Shown one piece after another: positions 9,229-23,178 of a stretch of 64,000 bases of DNA; position 1 is the first letter of the stretch; each line of letters begins with the position of its first letter. The stretch spans positions 18,649,075 to 18,713,074 of the forward strand of contig NC_064038.1 in NCBI RefSeq assembly GCF_932526225.1, read 5' to 3'. The notes below the pieces were generated by a model, which was not told where the DNA came from, did not search any database, and saw only the letters and a list, made by a program, of their open reading frames with translations. The translations under genes were made by a program, and so were the position numbers. Source of the DNA: Nematostella vectensis. Taxonomy: Eukaryota > Cnidaria > Anthozoa > Actiniaria > Edwardsiidae.

Positions 9229-9660
9229 AGTAGGGCGCGGTAAGTACTTGGATGGGTGACCGCCTGGGAATACCGTGTGCTGTAGGCATTTCCTTTTTGT
9301 CATCGAAGTACTCACAGGACTGTTATATAATAGATAGATCTTACACAGTTCTATCGTTTACGGCCATACCACTGAGAAAGCACCAGTTCTCGTCCGATCA
9401 CCGAAGTTAAGCTCAGTAGGGCGCGGTTAGTACTTGGATGGGTGACCGCCTGGGAATACCGTGTGCTGTAGGCATTTACTTTTTGTTTTCGAAGTACTAA
9501 CAGGACTGTTATATAATAGATAGATCTTACACAGTTCTATCGTCTACGGCCATACCACTGAAAAAGCACCGGTTCTCGTCCGATCACCGAACTTAAGCTC
9601 AGTAGGGCGCGGTTAGTACTTGGATGGGTGACCGCCTGGGAATACCGTGTGCTGTAGGCA
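7310..9660 (+). rRNA. Thirteen 5S rRNA genes, mixed-class linker
   Basis: Starts: 7310 (alpha G48A G93A G99T), 7496 (alpha G31A G41A), 7682 (alpha A63C G68A G87A), 7868 (alpha G51T), 8054 (beta G93A), 8240 (delta), 8426 (alpha), 8612 (beta), 8798 (epsilon C39A), 8984 (alpha G8A), 9170 (beta 5' half with CCTGGG 3' end), 9356 (C3T G30A on alpha, a delta/alpha mosaic), 9542 (alpha G21A G51C). The run 7682-9660 reappears near 28700 and 32978. The copy near 18842 lacks seven of these units. Confidence 0.94.
8240..8358 (+). rRNA. Divergent 5S rRNA, delta class
   Basis: Eight linked substitutions: C3T, G30A, C47A, G51C, G56A, C57G, G68A, T84C; this copy adds G64T. G30A with C47A puts A opposite A in helix III, C57G gives G21-G57 in helix II, and the conserved AAGC of the A box is lost. 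It has its own spacer type (GATGTTACACAG, GTACTGACAGG). Delta or delta-containing genes start at 8240, 19400, 29258, 33536, 45812, 45998, 46184, 46370, 48230, 52135, 53251, 54363, 54921, 56595, 59197, 60127, 60498, 62725. It is probably a pseudogene lineage; a specialised 5S variant is the alternative. Confidence 0.75.
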
Positions 9661-9727
9661 TTTCCTTTTTGTCATCGAAGTACTCGCAGGACTGTTATAT
9701 AATATATATTTCTTACACAGTTCTGTC

Positions 9728-9941
9728 GTCTACGGCCATACCACTGAGAAAGCACCGGTTCTCGTCCGATCACCGTAGTTAAGCTCATTAGGGCACGGTT
9801 AGTACTTGGATGGGTGACCGCCTGAGAATACCGTGTGCTGTAGGCATTTTCTTTTTGTTATCGTGGTACTCACACGACTGTTATATAATAGATAGATCTT
9901 AAACAGTTCTGTCGTCTACGGCCATACCACTGAGAAAGCAC

Positions 9942-9972
<31 letters not shown>

Positions 9973-10871
9973 AGTAGGGCGCGGTAAGTACTTGGATGGG
10001 TGACCGCTTCGGAATACCGTGTGCTGTAGGCATTTCCTTTTTGTTACCGAAGTACTCACAGGACTGTTATATAAAATCTATTTCTTACACAGTTCTGTCG
10101 TCTACGGCCATACCACTGAGAAAGCACCGGTTCCCGTCCTATTACCGTAGTTAAGCTCATTAGGGCACGGTTAGTACTTGGACGGGTGACCGCCTGGAAA
10201 TACCGTGTGCTGTAGGCATTTCCTTTTTGTTACCGAAGTACTCACAGGACTGTTATATAAAATCTATTTCTTACACACTTCTGTCGTCTACGGCCATACC
10301 ACTGAGAAAGCACCGGTTCTCGTCCGATCACCGTAGTTAAGCTCAGTAGGGCACGGTTAGTACTTGGACGGGTGACCGCCTGGGAATACCGTGTGCTGTA
10401 CGCATTTCCTTTTTCTTATCGATGTACTCACAGGACTGTTATATAATAGATAGACCTTACACAGTTCTATCGTCTACGGCCATACCACTGAGAAAGCACC
10501 GGTTCTCGTCCGATGACCGAAGTTAAGCTCAGTAGGGCGCGGTAAGTACTTGGATGGGTGACCGCTTCGGAATACCGTGTGCTGTAGGCATTTCCTTTTT
10601 GTTACCGAAGTACTCACAGGACTGTTATATCAAATCTATTTCTTATACAGTTCTGTCGTCTACGGCCATACCACTGAGAAAGCACCGGTTCTCGTCCGAT
10701 CACCGTAGTTAAGCTCAGTAGGGCACGGCTAGTACTTGGATTGGTGACCGCCTGGGAATACCGTCTGCTGTAGGCATTTCCTTTTTGTTATCGAGGTACT
10801 CACAGGACTGTTATATAATAGATAGATCTTAAACAGTTCTATCGTCTACGGCCATACCACTGAGAAAGCAC

Positions 10872-10902
<31 letters not shown>

Positions 10903-11057
10903 AGTAGGGCGCGGTTAGTACTTGGATGGGTGACCGCCTGGGAATACCGTGTGCTGTAGGCATTTCCTTTTTGTCATCGAAGTACTAACAGGACTGTTAT
11001 ATAATAGATAGATCTTAAACAGTTCTGTCGTCTACGACCATACCACTGAGAAAGCAC

Positions 11058-11088
<31 letters not shown>

Positions 11089-11243
11089 AGTAGGGCGCGG
11101 TTAGTACTTGGATGGGTGACCGCCTGGGAATACCGTGTGCTGTAGGCATTTCCTTTTTGTCATCGAAGTACTCACAGGACTGTTATATAATAGATAGATC
11201 TTACACAGTTCTATCGTCTACGGCCATACCACTTAGAAAGCAC

Positions 11244-11274
<31 letters not shown>

Positions 11275-11429
11275 AGTAGGGCGCGGTAAGTACTTGGATG
11301 GGTGACCGCTTCGGAATACCGTGTGCTGTAGGCATTTCCTTTTTGTTATCGAGGTACTCACAGGACTGTTATATAATAGATAGATCTTAAACTGTTCTAA
11401 CGTCTACGGCCATAACACTGAGAAAGCAC

Positions 11430-11460
<31 letters not shown>

Positions 11461-11615
11461 AGTAGGGCGCGGTTAGTACTTGGATGGGTGACCGCCTGGG
11501 AATACCGTGTGCTGTAGGCATTTACTTTTTGTTTTCGAAGTACTCACAGGACTGTTATATAATATATATTTCTTACACAGTTCTGTCGTCTACGGCCATA
11601 CCACTGAGAAAGCAC

Positions 11616-11646
<31 letters not shown>

Positions 11647-12173
11647 AGTAGGGCGCGGTTAGTACTTGGATGGGTGACCGCCTGGGAATACCGTGTGCTG
11701 TAGGCATTTCCTTTTTGTCATCGAAGTACTCACAGGACTGTTATATAATAGATAGATCTTACACAGTTCTATCGTCTACGGCCATACCACTTAGAAAGCA
11801 CCGGTTCTCGTCCGATCACCGAAGGTAAGCTCAGTAGGGCGCGGTAAGTACTTGGATGGGTGACCGCTTCGGAATACCGTGTGCTGTAGGCATTTCCTTT
11901 TACTTACCAAAGTACTCACAGGACTGTTATATAAAATCTATTTCTTACACAGTTCTGTCGTCTACGGCCATACCACTGAGAAAGCACCGGTTCTCGTCCG
12001 ATCACCGTAGTTAAGCTCATTAGGGCACGGTTAGTACTTGGATGGGTGACCGCCTGAGAATACCGTGTGCTGTAGGCATTTTCTTTTTGTTATCGTGGTA
12101 CTCACAGGACTGTTATATAATAGATAGATCTTAAACAGTTCTGTCGTCTACGGCCATACCACTGAGAAAGCAC

Positions 12174-12204
<31 letters not shown>

Positions 12205-12731
12205 AGTAGGGCGCGGTAAGTACTTGGACGGGTGACCGCCTGGAAATACCGTGTGCTGTAGGCATTTCCTTTTTGTTACCGAAGTACTCACAGGACTGTT
12301 ATATAAAATCTATTTCTTACACAGTTCTGTCGTCTACGGCCATACCACTGAGAAAGCACCGGTTCCCGTCCGATTACCGTAGTTAAGCTCATTAGGGCAC
12401 GGTTAGTACTTGGACGGGTGACCGCCTGGAAATACCGTGTGCTGTAGGCATTTCCTTTTTGTTACCGAAGTACTCACAGGACTGTTATATAAAATCTATT
12501 TCTTACACACTTCTGTCGTCTACGGCCATACCACTGAGAAAGCACCGGTTCTCGTCCGATCACCGTAGTTAAGCTCAGTAGGGCACGGTTAGTACTTGGA
12601 CGGGTGACCGCCTGGGAATACCGTGTGCTGTAGGCATTTCCTTTTTCTTATCGATGTACTCACAGGACTGTTATATAATAGATAGACCTTACACAGCTCT
12701 ATCGTCTACGGCCATACCACTGAGAAAGCAC

Positions 12732-12762
<31 letters not shown>

Positions 12763-13103
12763 AGTAGGGCGCGGTAAGTACTTGGATGGGTGACCGCTTC
12801 GGAATACCTTGTGCTGTAGGCATTTCCTTTTTGTTACCGAAGTACTCACAGGACTGTTATATCAAATCTATTTCTTATACAGTTCTGTCGTCTACGGCCA
12901 TACCATTGAGAAAGCACCGGTTCTCGTCCGATCACCGTAGTTAAGCTCAGTAGGGCACGGCTAGTACTTGGATTGGTGACCGCCTGGGAATACCGTGTGC
13001 TGTAGGCATTTCCTTTTTGTTATCGAGGTACTCACAGGACTGTTATATAATAGATAGATCTTAAACAGTTCTATCGTCTACGGGCATACCACTGAGAAAG
13101 CAC

Positions 13104-13134
<31 letters not shown>

Positions 13135-13289
13135 AGTAGGGCGCGGTTAGTACTTGGATGGGTGACCGCCTGGGAATACCGTGTGCTGTAGGCATTTCCT
13201 TTTTGTCATCGAAGTACTAACAGGACTGTTATATAATAGATAGATCTTAAACAGTTCTGTCGTCTACGACAATACCACTGAGAAAGCAC

Positions 13290-13320
<31 letters not shown>

Positions 13321-13475
13321 AGTAGGGCGCGGTTAGTACTTGGATGGGTGACCGCCTGGGAATACCGTGTGCTGTAGGCATTTCCTTTTTGTCATCGAAG
13401 TACTCACAGGACTGTTATATAATAGATAGATCTTACACAGTTCTATCGTCTACGGCCATACCACTTAGAAAGCAC

Positions 13476-13506
<31 letters not shown>

Positions 13507-13566
13507 AGTAGGGCGCGGTAAGTACTTGGATGGGTGACAGCTTCGGAATACCGTGTGCTGTAGGCA
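9728..13566 (+). rRNA. 21 5S rRNA genes: two runs of block units 7-15 with three extra units
   Basis: Genes 9728-11216 follow block order 7 to 15. Then come 11402 (alpha C14A), 11588 (alpha) and 11774 (beta T52G, followed by CCTTTTACTT). Genes 11960-13448 follow order 7 to 15 again, giving a 12-unit (2232-bp) internal period. Within the second run, 12146 is a unit 8/9 mosaic (T73A with T84C and G99A), 12890 is eta with C17T, 13076 has C9G, 13262 has G8A and C10A, and 13448 has C92A. Confidence 0.93.
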
Positions 13567-13633
13567 TTTCCTTTTTGTCATCGAAGTACTCACAGGACTG
13601 TTATATAATATATATTTCTTACACAGTTCTATC

Positions 13634-14405
13634 GTCTACGGCCATACCACTTAGAAAGCACCGGTTCTCGTCCCATCACCGAAGTTAAGCTCAGTAGGGC
13701 GCGGTAAGTACTTGGATGGGTGACCGCTTCGGAATACCGTGTGCTGTAGGCATTTCCTTTTTGTTACAAAAGTGCTCACAGGACTGTTATATAAAATCTA
13801 TTTCTTACACAGTTCTGTCGTCTACGGCCATACCACTGAGAAAGCACCGGTTCTCTACCGATCACCGTAGTTAAGCTCAGTAGGGCACGGTTAGTACTTG
13901 GATGGGTGACCGCCTGCGAATACCGTGTGCTGTAGGCATTTCCTTTTTGTTATCGAGGTACTCACAGGACTGTTATATAATAGATAGATCTTAAACAGTT
14001 CTGTCGTCTACGACCATACCACTGAGAAAGCACCGGTTCTCGTCCGATCACCGAATTTAAGCTCAGTAGGGCGCGGTTAGTACTTGGATGGGTGACCGCC
14101 TGGGAATACCGTGTGCTGTAGGCATTTCATTTTTGTCATCGAAGTACTCACAGGACTGTTATATAATAGATAGATCTTACACAGTTCTATCGTCTACGGC
14201 CATACCACTTAGAAAGCACCGGTTCTCGTCCCATCACCTAAGTTAAGCTCAGTAGGGCACGGTAAGTACTTGGATGGGTGATCGCTTCGGAATACCGTGT
14301 GCTGTAGGCATTTCCTTTTTGTCATCGAAGTACTCACAGGACTGTTATATAATAGATAGATCTTACACAGTTCTATCGTCTACGGCCATACCACTTAGAA
14401 AGCAC

Positions 14406-14436
<31 letters not shown>

Positions 14437-14591
14437 AGTAGGGCGCGGTTAGTACTTGGATGGGTGACCGCCTGGGAATACCGTGTGCTGTAGGCATTTC
14501 CATTTTGTCATCGAAGTACTCACAGGACTGTTATATAATAGATAGGTCTTACACAGTTCTATCGTCTACGGCCATACCACTTAGAAAGCAC

Positions 14592-14622
<31 letters not shown>

Positions 14623-14963
14623 AGTAGGGCGCGGTAAGTACTTGGATGGGTGACCGCTTCGGAATACCGTGTGCTGTAGGCATTTCCTTTTTCTTACCAA
14701 AGTACTCACAGGACTGTTATATAAAATCTATTTCTTACACAGTTCTGTCGTCTACGGCCATACCACTGAGAAAGCACCGGTTCTCGTCCGATCACCGTAG
14801 TTAAGCTCATTAGGGCACGGTTAGTACTTGGATGGGTGACCGCCTGAGAATACCGTGTGCTGTAGGCATTTTCTTTTTGTTATCGTGGTACTCACAGGAC
14901 TGTTATATAATAGATAGATCTTAAACAGTTCTGTCGTCTACGGCCATACCACTGAGAAAGCAC

Positions 14964-14994
<31 letters not shown>

Positions 14995-15893
14995 AGTAGG
15001 GCGCGGTAAGTACTTGGATGGGTGACCGCTTCGGAATACAGTGTGCTGTAGGCATTTCCTTTTTGTTACCGAAGTACTCACAGGACTGTTATATAAAATC
15101 TATTTCTTACACAGTTCTGTCGTCTACGGCCATACCACTGAGAAAGCACCGGTTCCCGTCCGATTACCGAAGTTAAGCTCATTAGGGCACGGTTAGTACT
15201 TGGACGGGTGACCGCCTGGAAATACCGTGTGCTGTAGGCATTTCCTTTTTGTTACCGAAGTACTCACAGGACTGTTATATAAAATCTATTTCTTACACAC
15301 TTCTGTCGTCTACGGCCATACCACTGAGAAAGCACCGGTTCTCGTCCGATCACCGTAGTTAAGCTCAGTAGGATACGGTTAGTACTTGGACGGGTGACCG
15401 CCTGGGAATACCGTGTGCTGTACGCATTTCCTTTTTCTTATCGATGTACTCACAGGACTGTTATATAATAGATAGACCTTACACAGTTCTATCGTCTACG
15501 GCCATACCACTGAGAAAGCACCGGTTCTCGTCCGATCTTCGAAGTTAAGCTCAGTAGGGCGCGGTAAGTACTTGGATGGGTGACCGCTTCGGAATACCGT
15601 GTGCTGTAGGCATTTCCTTTTTGTTACCGAAGTACTCACAGGACTGTTATATCAAATCTATTTCTTATACAGTTCTGTCGTCTACGGCCATACCACTGAG
15701 AAAGCACCGGTTCTCGTCCGATCACCGTAGTTAAGCTCAGTAGGGCACGGCTAGTACTTGGATTGGTGACCGCCTGGGAATACCGTGTGCTGTAGGCATT
15801 TCCTTTTTGTTATCGAGGTACTCACAGGACTGTTATATAATAGATAGATCTTAAACAGTTCTATCGTCTACGGCCATACCACTGAGAAAGCAC

Positions 15894-15924
<31 letters not shown>

Positions 15925-16079
15925 AGTAGGGCGCGGTTAGTACTTGGATGGGTGACCGCCTGGGAATACCGTGTGCTGTAGGCATTTCCTTTTTGTCATC
16001 GAAGTACTAACAGGACTGTTATATAATAGATAGATCTTAAACAGTTCTGTCGTCTACGACCATACCACTGAGAAAGCAC

Positions 16080-16110
<31 letters not shown>

Positions 16111-16265
16111 AGTAGGGCGCGGTTAGTACTTGGATGGGTGACCGCCTGGGAATACCGTGTGCTGTAGGCATTTCCTTTTTGTCATCGAAGTACTCACAGG
16201 ACTGTTATATAATAGATAGATCTTACACAGTTCTATCGTCTACGGCCATACCACTTAGAAAGCAC

Positions 16266-16296
<31 letters not shown>

Positions 16297-16356
16297 AGTA
16301 GGGCGCGGTAAGTACTTGGATGGGTGACCGCTTCGGAATACCGTGTGCTGTAGGCA
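13634..16356 (+). rRNA. 15 5S rRNA genes of block A copy 2
   Basis: Starts 13634 to 16238 at 186-bp steps, class order as block A. Few private changes are visible (for example TTCGAAG near 15540 and GGATACGG near 15373). The A-specific C105A is present in unit 8. Confidence 0.95.
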
Positions 16357-16423
16357 TTTCCTTTTTGTCATCGAAGTACTCACAGGACTGTTATATAATA
16401 TATATTTCTTACACAGTTCTATC

Positions 16424-17195
16424 GTCTACGGCCATACCACTTAGAAAGCACCGGTTCTCGTCCCATCACCGAAGTTAAGCTCAGTAGGGCGCGGTAAGTA
16501 CTTGGATGGGTGACCGCTTCGGAATACCGTGTGCTGTAGGCATTTCCTTTTTGTTACAAAAGTGCTCACAGGACTGTTATATAAAATCTATTTCTTACAC
16601 AGTTCTGTCGTCTACGGCCATACCACTGAGAAAGCACCGGTTCTCTACCGATCACCGTAGTTAAGCTCAGTAGGGCACGGTTAGTACTTGGATGGGTGAC
16701 CGCCTGCGAATACCGTGTGCTGTAGGCATTTCCTTTTTGTTATCGAGGTACTCACAGGACTGTTATATAATAGATAGATCTTAAACAGTTCTGTCGTCTA
16801 CGACCATACCACTAAGAAAGCACCGGTTCTCGTCCGATCACCGAATTTAAGCTCAGTAGGGCGCGGTTAGTACTTGGATGGGTGACCGCCTGGGAATACC
16901 GTGTGCTGTAGGCATTTCATTTTTGTCATCGAAGTACTCACAGGACTGTTATATAATAGATAGATCTTACACAGTTCTATCGTCTACGGCCATACCACTT
17001 AGAAAGCACCGGTTCTCGTCCCATCACCTAAGTTAAGCTCAGTAGGGCACGGTAAGTACTTGGATGGGTGACCGCTTCGGAATACCGTGTGCTGTAGGCA
17101 TTTCCTTTTTGTCATCGAAGTACTCACAGGACTGTTATATAATAGATAGATCTTACACAGTTCTATCGTCTACGGCCATACCACTTAGAAAGCAC

Positions 17196-17226
<31 letters not shown>

Positions 17227-17381
17227 AGTAGGGCGCGGTTAGTACTTGGATGGGTGACCGCCTGGGAATACCGTGTGCTGTAGGCATTTCCATTTTGTCA
17301 TCGAAGTACTCACAAGACTGTTATATAATAGATAGGTCTTACACAGTTCTATCGTCTACGGCCATACCACTTAGAAAGCAC

Positions 17382-17412
<31 letters not shown>

Positions 17413-17753
17413 AGTAGGGCGCGGTAAGTACTTGGATGGGTGACCGCTTCGGAATACCGTGTGCTGTAGGCATTTCCTTTTTCTTACCAAAGTACTCACA
17501 CGACTGTTATATAAAATCTATTTCTTACACAGTTCTGTCGTCTACGGCCATACCACTGAGAAAGCACCGGTTCTCGTCCGATCACCGTAGTTAAGCTCAT
17601 TAGGGCACGGTTAGTACTTGGATGGGTGACCGCCTGAGAATACCGTGTGCTGTAGGCATTTTCTTTTTGTTATCGTGGTACTCACAGGACTGTTATATAA
17701 TAGATAGATCTTAAACAGTTCTGTCGTCTACGGCCATACCACTGAGAAAGCAC

Positions 17754-17784
<31 letters not shown>

Positions 17785-18311
17785 AGTAGGGCGCGGTAAG
17801 TACTTGGATGGGTGACCGCTTCGGAATACCGTGTGCTGTAGGCATTTCCTTTTTGTTACCGAAGTACTCACAGGACTGTTATATAAAATCTATTTCTTAC
17901 ACAGTTCTGTCGTCTACGGCCATACCACTGAGAAAGCACCGGTTCCCGTCCGATTACCGAAGTTAAGCTCATTAGGGCACGGTTAGTACTTGGACGGGTG
18001 ACCGCCTGGAAATACCGTGTGCTGTAGGCATTTCCTTTTTGTTACCGAAGTACTCACAGGACTGTTATATAAAATCTATTTCTTACACAGTTCTGTCGTC
18101 TACGGCCATACCACTGAGAAAGCACCGGTTCTCGTCCGATCACCGTAGTTAAGCTCAGTAGGGCACGGTTAGTACTTGGACGGGTGACCGCCTGGGAATA
18201 CCGTGTGCTGTACGCATTTCCTTTTTCTTATCGATGTACTGACAGGACTGTTATATAATAGATAGACCTTACACAGTTCTATCGTCTACGGCCATACCAC
18301 TGAGAAAGCAC

Positions 18312-18342
<31 letters not shown>

Positions 18343-18683
18343 AGTAGGGCGCGGTAAGTACTTGGATGGGTGACCGCTTCGGAATACCGTGTGCTGTAGG
18401 CATTTCCTTTTTGTTACCGAAGTACTCACAGGACTGTTATATCAAATCTATTTCTTATACAGTTCTGTCGTCTACGGCCATACCACTGAGAAAGCACCGG
18501 TTCTCGTCCGATCACCGTAGTTAAGCTGAGTAGGGCACGGCTAGTACTTGGATTGGTGACCGCCTGGGAATACCGTGTGCTGTAGGCATTTCCTTTTTGT
18601 TATCGAGGTACTCACAGGACTGTTATATAATAGATAGATCTTAAACAGTTCTATCGTCTACGGCCATACCACTGAGAAAGCAC

Positions 18684-18714
<31 letters not shown>

Positions 18715-18774
18715 AGTAGGGCGCGGTTAGTACTTGGATGGGTGACCGCCTGGGAATACCGTGTGCTGTAGGCA
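16424..18774 (+). rRNA. 13 5S rRNA genes of truncated block A' copy 2
   Basis: Starts 16424 to 18656. It has A' markers CACACGACTG (17500), GTACTGACAGG (18240) and AAGCTGAG (18527). Units 14 and 15 are absent; after unit 13 the array switches to the linker beginning with the A63C gene at 18842. Confidence 0.94.
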
Positions 18775-18841
18775 TTTCCTTTTTGTCATCGAAGTACTCA
18801 CAGGACTGTTATATAATATATATTTCTTACACAGTTCTGTC

Positions 18842-18869
18842 GTCTACGGCCATACCACTGAGAAAGCAC

Positions 18870-18900
<31 letters not shown>

Positions 18901-19241
18901 AGTCGGGCACGGTTAGTACTTGGATGGGTGACCGCCTGGGAATACCGTGTGCTGTAGGCATTTCCTTTTTGTCATCGAGGTACTCACAGGACTGTTATAT
19001 AATAGATAGATCTTAAACAGTTCTATCGTCTACGGCCATACCACTGAGAAAGCACCGGTTCTCGTCCGATCACCGAATTTAAGCTCAGTAGGGCGCGGTT
19101 AGTACTTGGATGGGTGACCGCCTGGGAATACCGTGTGCTGTAGGCATTTCCTTTTTGTCATCGAAGTACTCACAGGACTGTTATATAATAGATAGATCTT
19201 ACACAGTTCTATCATCTACGGCCATACCACTTAGAAAGCAC

Positions 19242-19272
<31 letters not shown>

Positions 19273-19523
19273 AGTAGGGCGCGGTAAGTACTTGGATGGG
19301 TGACCACTTCGGAATACCGTGTGCTGTAGGCATTTCCTTTTTGTTATCGAGGTACTGACAGGACTGTTATATAATAGATAGATGTTACACAGTTCTATCG
19401 TTTACGGCCATACCACTGAGAAAGCACCAGTTCTCGTCCGATCACAGAACTTAAAGTCAGTATGGCACGGTTAGTACTTGGACGGGTGACCGCCTGGGAA
19501 TACCGTGTGCTGTAGGCATTTCC
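18842..19523 (+). rRNA. Four linker 5S rRNA genes including delta
   Basis: Starts: 18842 (alpha A63C G68A), 19028 (alpha G51T), 19214 (beta G93A), 19400 (delta G64T). They match 7682, 7868, 8054 and 8240 at an offset of 11160 bp (60 units) and 28700-29258 at an offset of 9858 bp. Confidence 0.94.
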
Positions 19524-19585
19524 TTTTTGTTATCGAGGTACTCACAGGACTGTTATATAATAGATAGATCTTAAACAGTTCTATC

Positions 19586-19704
19586 GTCTACGGCCATACC
19601 ACTGAGAAAGCACCGGTTCTCGTCCGATCACCGTAGTTAAGCTCATTAGGGCACGGTTAGTACTTGGATGGGTGACCGCCTGAGAATACCGTGTGCTGTA
19701 GGCA
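19586..19704 (+). rRNA. Chimeric 5S rRNA, alpha 5' part with epsilon 3' part
   Basis: The 5' part and its spacer match the alpha gene at 8426; from A49T on (G61T, G68A, G98A) it matches the gene at 9728. Relative to the uninterrupted version at 8426-9846, exactly seven units (1302 bp) are missing, so this gene is the product of an in-register unequal exchange or deletion within nt 1-48. It marks the start of the second 9858-bp repeat. Confidence 0.85.
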
Positions 19705-19771
19705 TTTTCTTTTTGTTATCGTGGTACTCACACGACTGTTATATAATAGATAGATCTTAAACAGTTCTGTC

Positions 19772-20729
19772 GTCTACGGCCATACCACTGAGAAAGCACC
19801 GGTTCTCGTCCGATTACCGAAGTTAAGCTCAGTAGGGCGCGGTAAGTACTTGGATGGGTGACCGCTTCGGAATACCGTGTGCTGTAGGCATTTCCTTTTT
19901 GTTACCGAAGTACTCACAGGACTGTTATATAAAATCTATTTCTTACACAGTTCTGTCGTCTACGGCCATACCACTGAGAAAGCACCGGTTCCCGTCCTAT
20001 TACCGTAGTTAAGCTCATTAGGGCACGGTTAGTACTTGGACGGGTGACCGCCTGGAAATACCGTGTGCTGTAGGCATTTCCTTTTTGTTACCGAAGTACT
20101 CACAGGACTGTTATATAAAATCTATTTCTTAGACACTTCTGTCGTCTACGGCCATACCACTGAGAAAGCACCGGTTCTCGTCCGATCACCGTAGTTAAGC
20201 TCAGTAGGGCACGGTTAGTACTTGGACGGGTGACCGCCTGGGAATACCGTGTGCTGTACGCATTTCCTTTTTCTTATCGATGTACTCACAGGACTGTTAT
20301 ATAATAGATAGACCTTACACAGTTCTATCGTCTACGGCCATACCACTGAGAAAGCACCGGTTCTCGTCCGATGACCGAAGTTAAGCTCAGTAGGGCGCGG
20401 TAAGTACTTGGATGGGTGACCGCTTCGGAATACCGTGTGCTGTAGGCATTTCCTTTTTGTTACCGAAGTACTCACAGGACTGTTATATCAAATCAATTTC
20501 TTATACAGTTCTTTCGTCTACGGCCATACCACTGAGAAAGCACCGGTTCTCGTCCGATCACCGTAGTTAAGCTCAGTAGGGCACGGCTAGTACTTGGATT
20601 GGTGACCGCCTGGGAATACCGTCTGCTGTAGGCATTTCCTTTTTGTTATCGAGGTACTCACAGGACTGTTATATAATAGATAGATCTTAAACAGTTCTAT
20701 CGTCTACGGCCATACCACTGAGAAAGCAC

Positions 20730-20760
<31 letters not shown>

Positions 20761-20915
20761 AGTAGGGCGCGGTTAGTACTTGGATGGGTGACCGCCTGGG
20801 AATACCGTGTGCTGTAGGCATTTCCTTTTTGTCATCGAAGTACTAACAGGACTGTTATATAATAGATAGATCTTAAACAGTTCTGTCGTCTACGACCATA
20901 CCACTGAGAAAGCAC

Positions 20916-20946
<31 letters not shown>

Positions 20947-21101
20947 AGTAGGGCGCGGTTAGTACTTGGATGGGTGACCGCCTGGGAATACCGTGTGCTG
21001 TAGGCATTTCCTTTTTGTCATCGAAGTACTCACAGGACTGTTATATAATAGATAGATCTTACACAGTTCTATCGTCTACGGCCATACCACTTAGAAAGCA
21101 C

Positions 21102-21132
<31 letters not shown>

Positions 21133-21287
21133 AGTAGGGCGCGGTAAGTACTTGGATGGGTGACCGCTTCGGAATACCGTGTGCTGTAGGCATTTCCTTT
21201 TTGTTATCGAGGTACTCACAGGACTGTTATATAATAGATAGATCTTAAACTGTTCTAACGTCTACGGCCATAACACTGAGAAAGCAC

Positions 21288-21318
<31 letters not shown>

Positions 21319-21473
21319 AGTAGGGCGCGGTTAGTACTTGGATGGGTGACCGCCTGGGAATACCGTGTGCTGTAGGCATTTACTTTTTGTTTTCGAAGTA
21401 CTCACAGGACTGTTATATAATATATATTTCTTACACAGTTCTGTCGTCTACGGCCATACCACTGAGAAAGCAC

Positions 21474-21504
<31 letters not shown>

Positions 21505-22961
21505 AGTAGGGCGCGGTTAGTACTTGGATGGGTGACCGCCTGGGAATACCGTGTGCTGTAGGCATTTCCTTTTTGTCATCGAAGTACTCACAGGACTGTT
21601 ATATAATAGATAGATCTTACACAGTTCTATCGTCTACGGCCATACCACTTAGAAAGCACCGGTTCTCGTCCGATCACCGAAGGTAAGCTCAGTAGGGCGC
21701 GGTAAGTACTTGGATGGGTGACCGCTTCGGAATACCGTGTGCTGTAGGCATTTCCTTTTACTTACCAAAGTACTCACAGGACTGTTATATAAAATCTATT
21801 TCTTACACAGTTCTGTCGTCTACGGCCATACCACTGAGAAAGCACCGGTTCTCGTCCGATCACCGTAGTTAAGCTCATTAGGGCACGGTTAGTACTTGGA
21901 TGGGTGACCGCCTGAGAATACCGTGTGCTGTAGGCATTTTCTTTTTGTTATCGTGGTACTCACAGGACTGTTATATAATAGATAGATCTTAAACAGTTCT
22001 GTCGTCTACGGCCATACCACTGAGAAAGCACCGGTTCTCGTCCGATCACCGAAGTTGAGCTCAGTAGGGCGCGGTAAGTACTTGGACGGGTGACCGCCTG
22101 GAAATACCGTGTGCTGTAGGCATTTCCTTTTTGTTACCGAAGTACTCACAGGACTGTTATATAAAATCTATTTCTTACACAGTTCTGTCGTCTACGGCCA
22201 TACCACTGAGAAAGCACCGGTTCCCGTCCGATTACCGTAGTTAAGCTCATTAGGGCACGGTTAGTACTTGGACGGGTGACCGCCTGGAAATACCGTGTGC
22301 TGTAGGCATTTCCTTTTTGTTACCGAAGTACTCACAGGACTGTTATATAAAATCTATTTCTTACACACTTCTGTCGTCTACGGCCATACCACTGAGAAAG
22401 CACCGGTTCTCGTCCGATCACCGTAGTTAAGCTCAGTAGGGCACGGTTAGTACTTGGACGGGTGACCGCCTGGGAATACCGTGTGCTGTACGCATTTCCT
22501 TTTTCTTATCGATGTACTCACAGGACTGTTATATAATAGATAGACCTTACACAGCTCTATCGTCTACGGCCATACCACTGAGAAAGCACCGGTTCTCGTC
22601 CGATCACCGAAGATAAGCTCAGTAGGGCGCGGTAAGTACTTGGATGGGTGACCGCTTCGGAATACCTTGTGCTGTAGGCATTTCCTTTTTGTTACCGAAG
22701 TACTCACAGGACTGTTATATCAAATCTATTTCTTATACAGTTCTGTCGTCTACGGCCATACCATTGAGAAAGCACCGGTTCTCGTCCGATCACCGTAGTT
22801 AAGCTCAGTAGGGCACGGCTAGTACTTGGATTGGTGACCGCCTGGGAATACCGTGTGCTGTAGGCATTTCCTTTTTGTTATCGAGGTACTCACAGGACTG
22901 TTATATAATAGATAGATCTTAAACAGTTCTATCGTCTACGGGCATACCACTGAGAAAGCAC

Positions 22962-22992
<31 letters not shown>

Positions 22993-23147
22993 AGTAGGGC
23001 GCGGTTAGTACTTGGATGGGTGACCGCCTGGGAATACCGTGTGCTGTAGGCATTTCCTTTTTGTCATCGAAGTACTAACAGGACTGTTATATAATAGATA
23101 GATCTTAAACAGTTCTGTCGTCTACGACAATACCACTGAGAAAGCAC

Positions 23148-23178
<31 letters not shown>

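Larger units (their letters stand above)
13580..18780 (+). repeat. A-A' dimer 2 (15 + 13 units)
   Basis: A at 13580-16369, A' at 16370 to about 18780, same diagnostic bases as dimer 1. The A' copy ends after unit 13. Confidence 0.94.
9728..19585 (+). repeat. 53-unit super-repeat (9858 bp), copy 1
   Basis: Linker of 21 units, A-A' dimer 2 and four further units. Anchors throughout recur at +9858 bp. The left boundary is somewhere in nt 1-48 of the gene at 9728, as judged from the chimeric gene at 19586. Confidence 0.88.
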
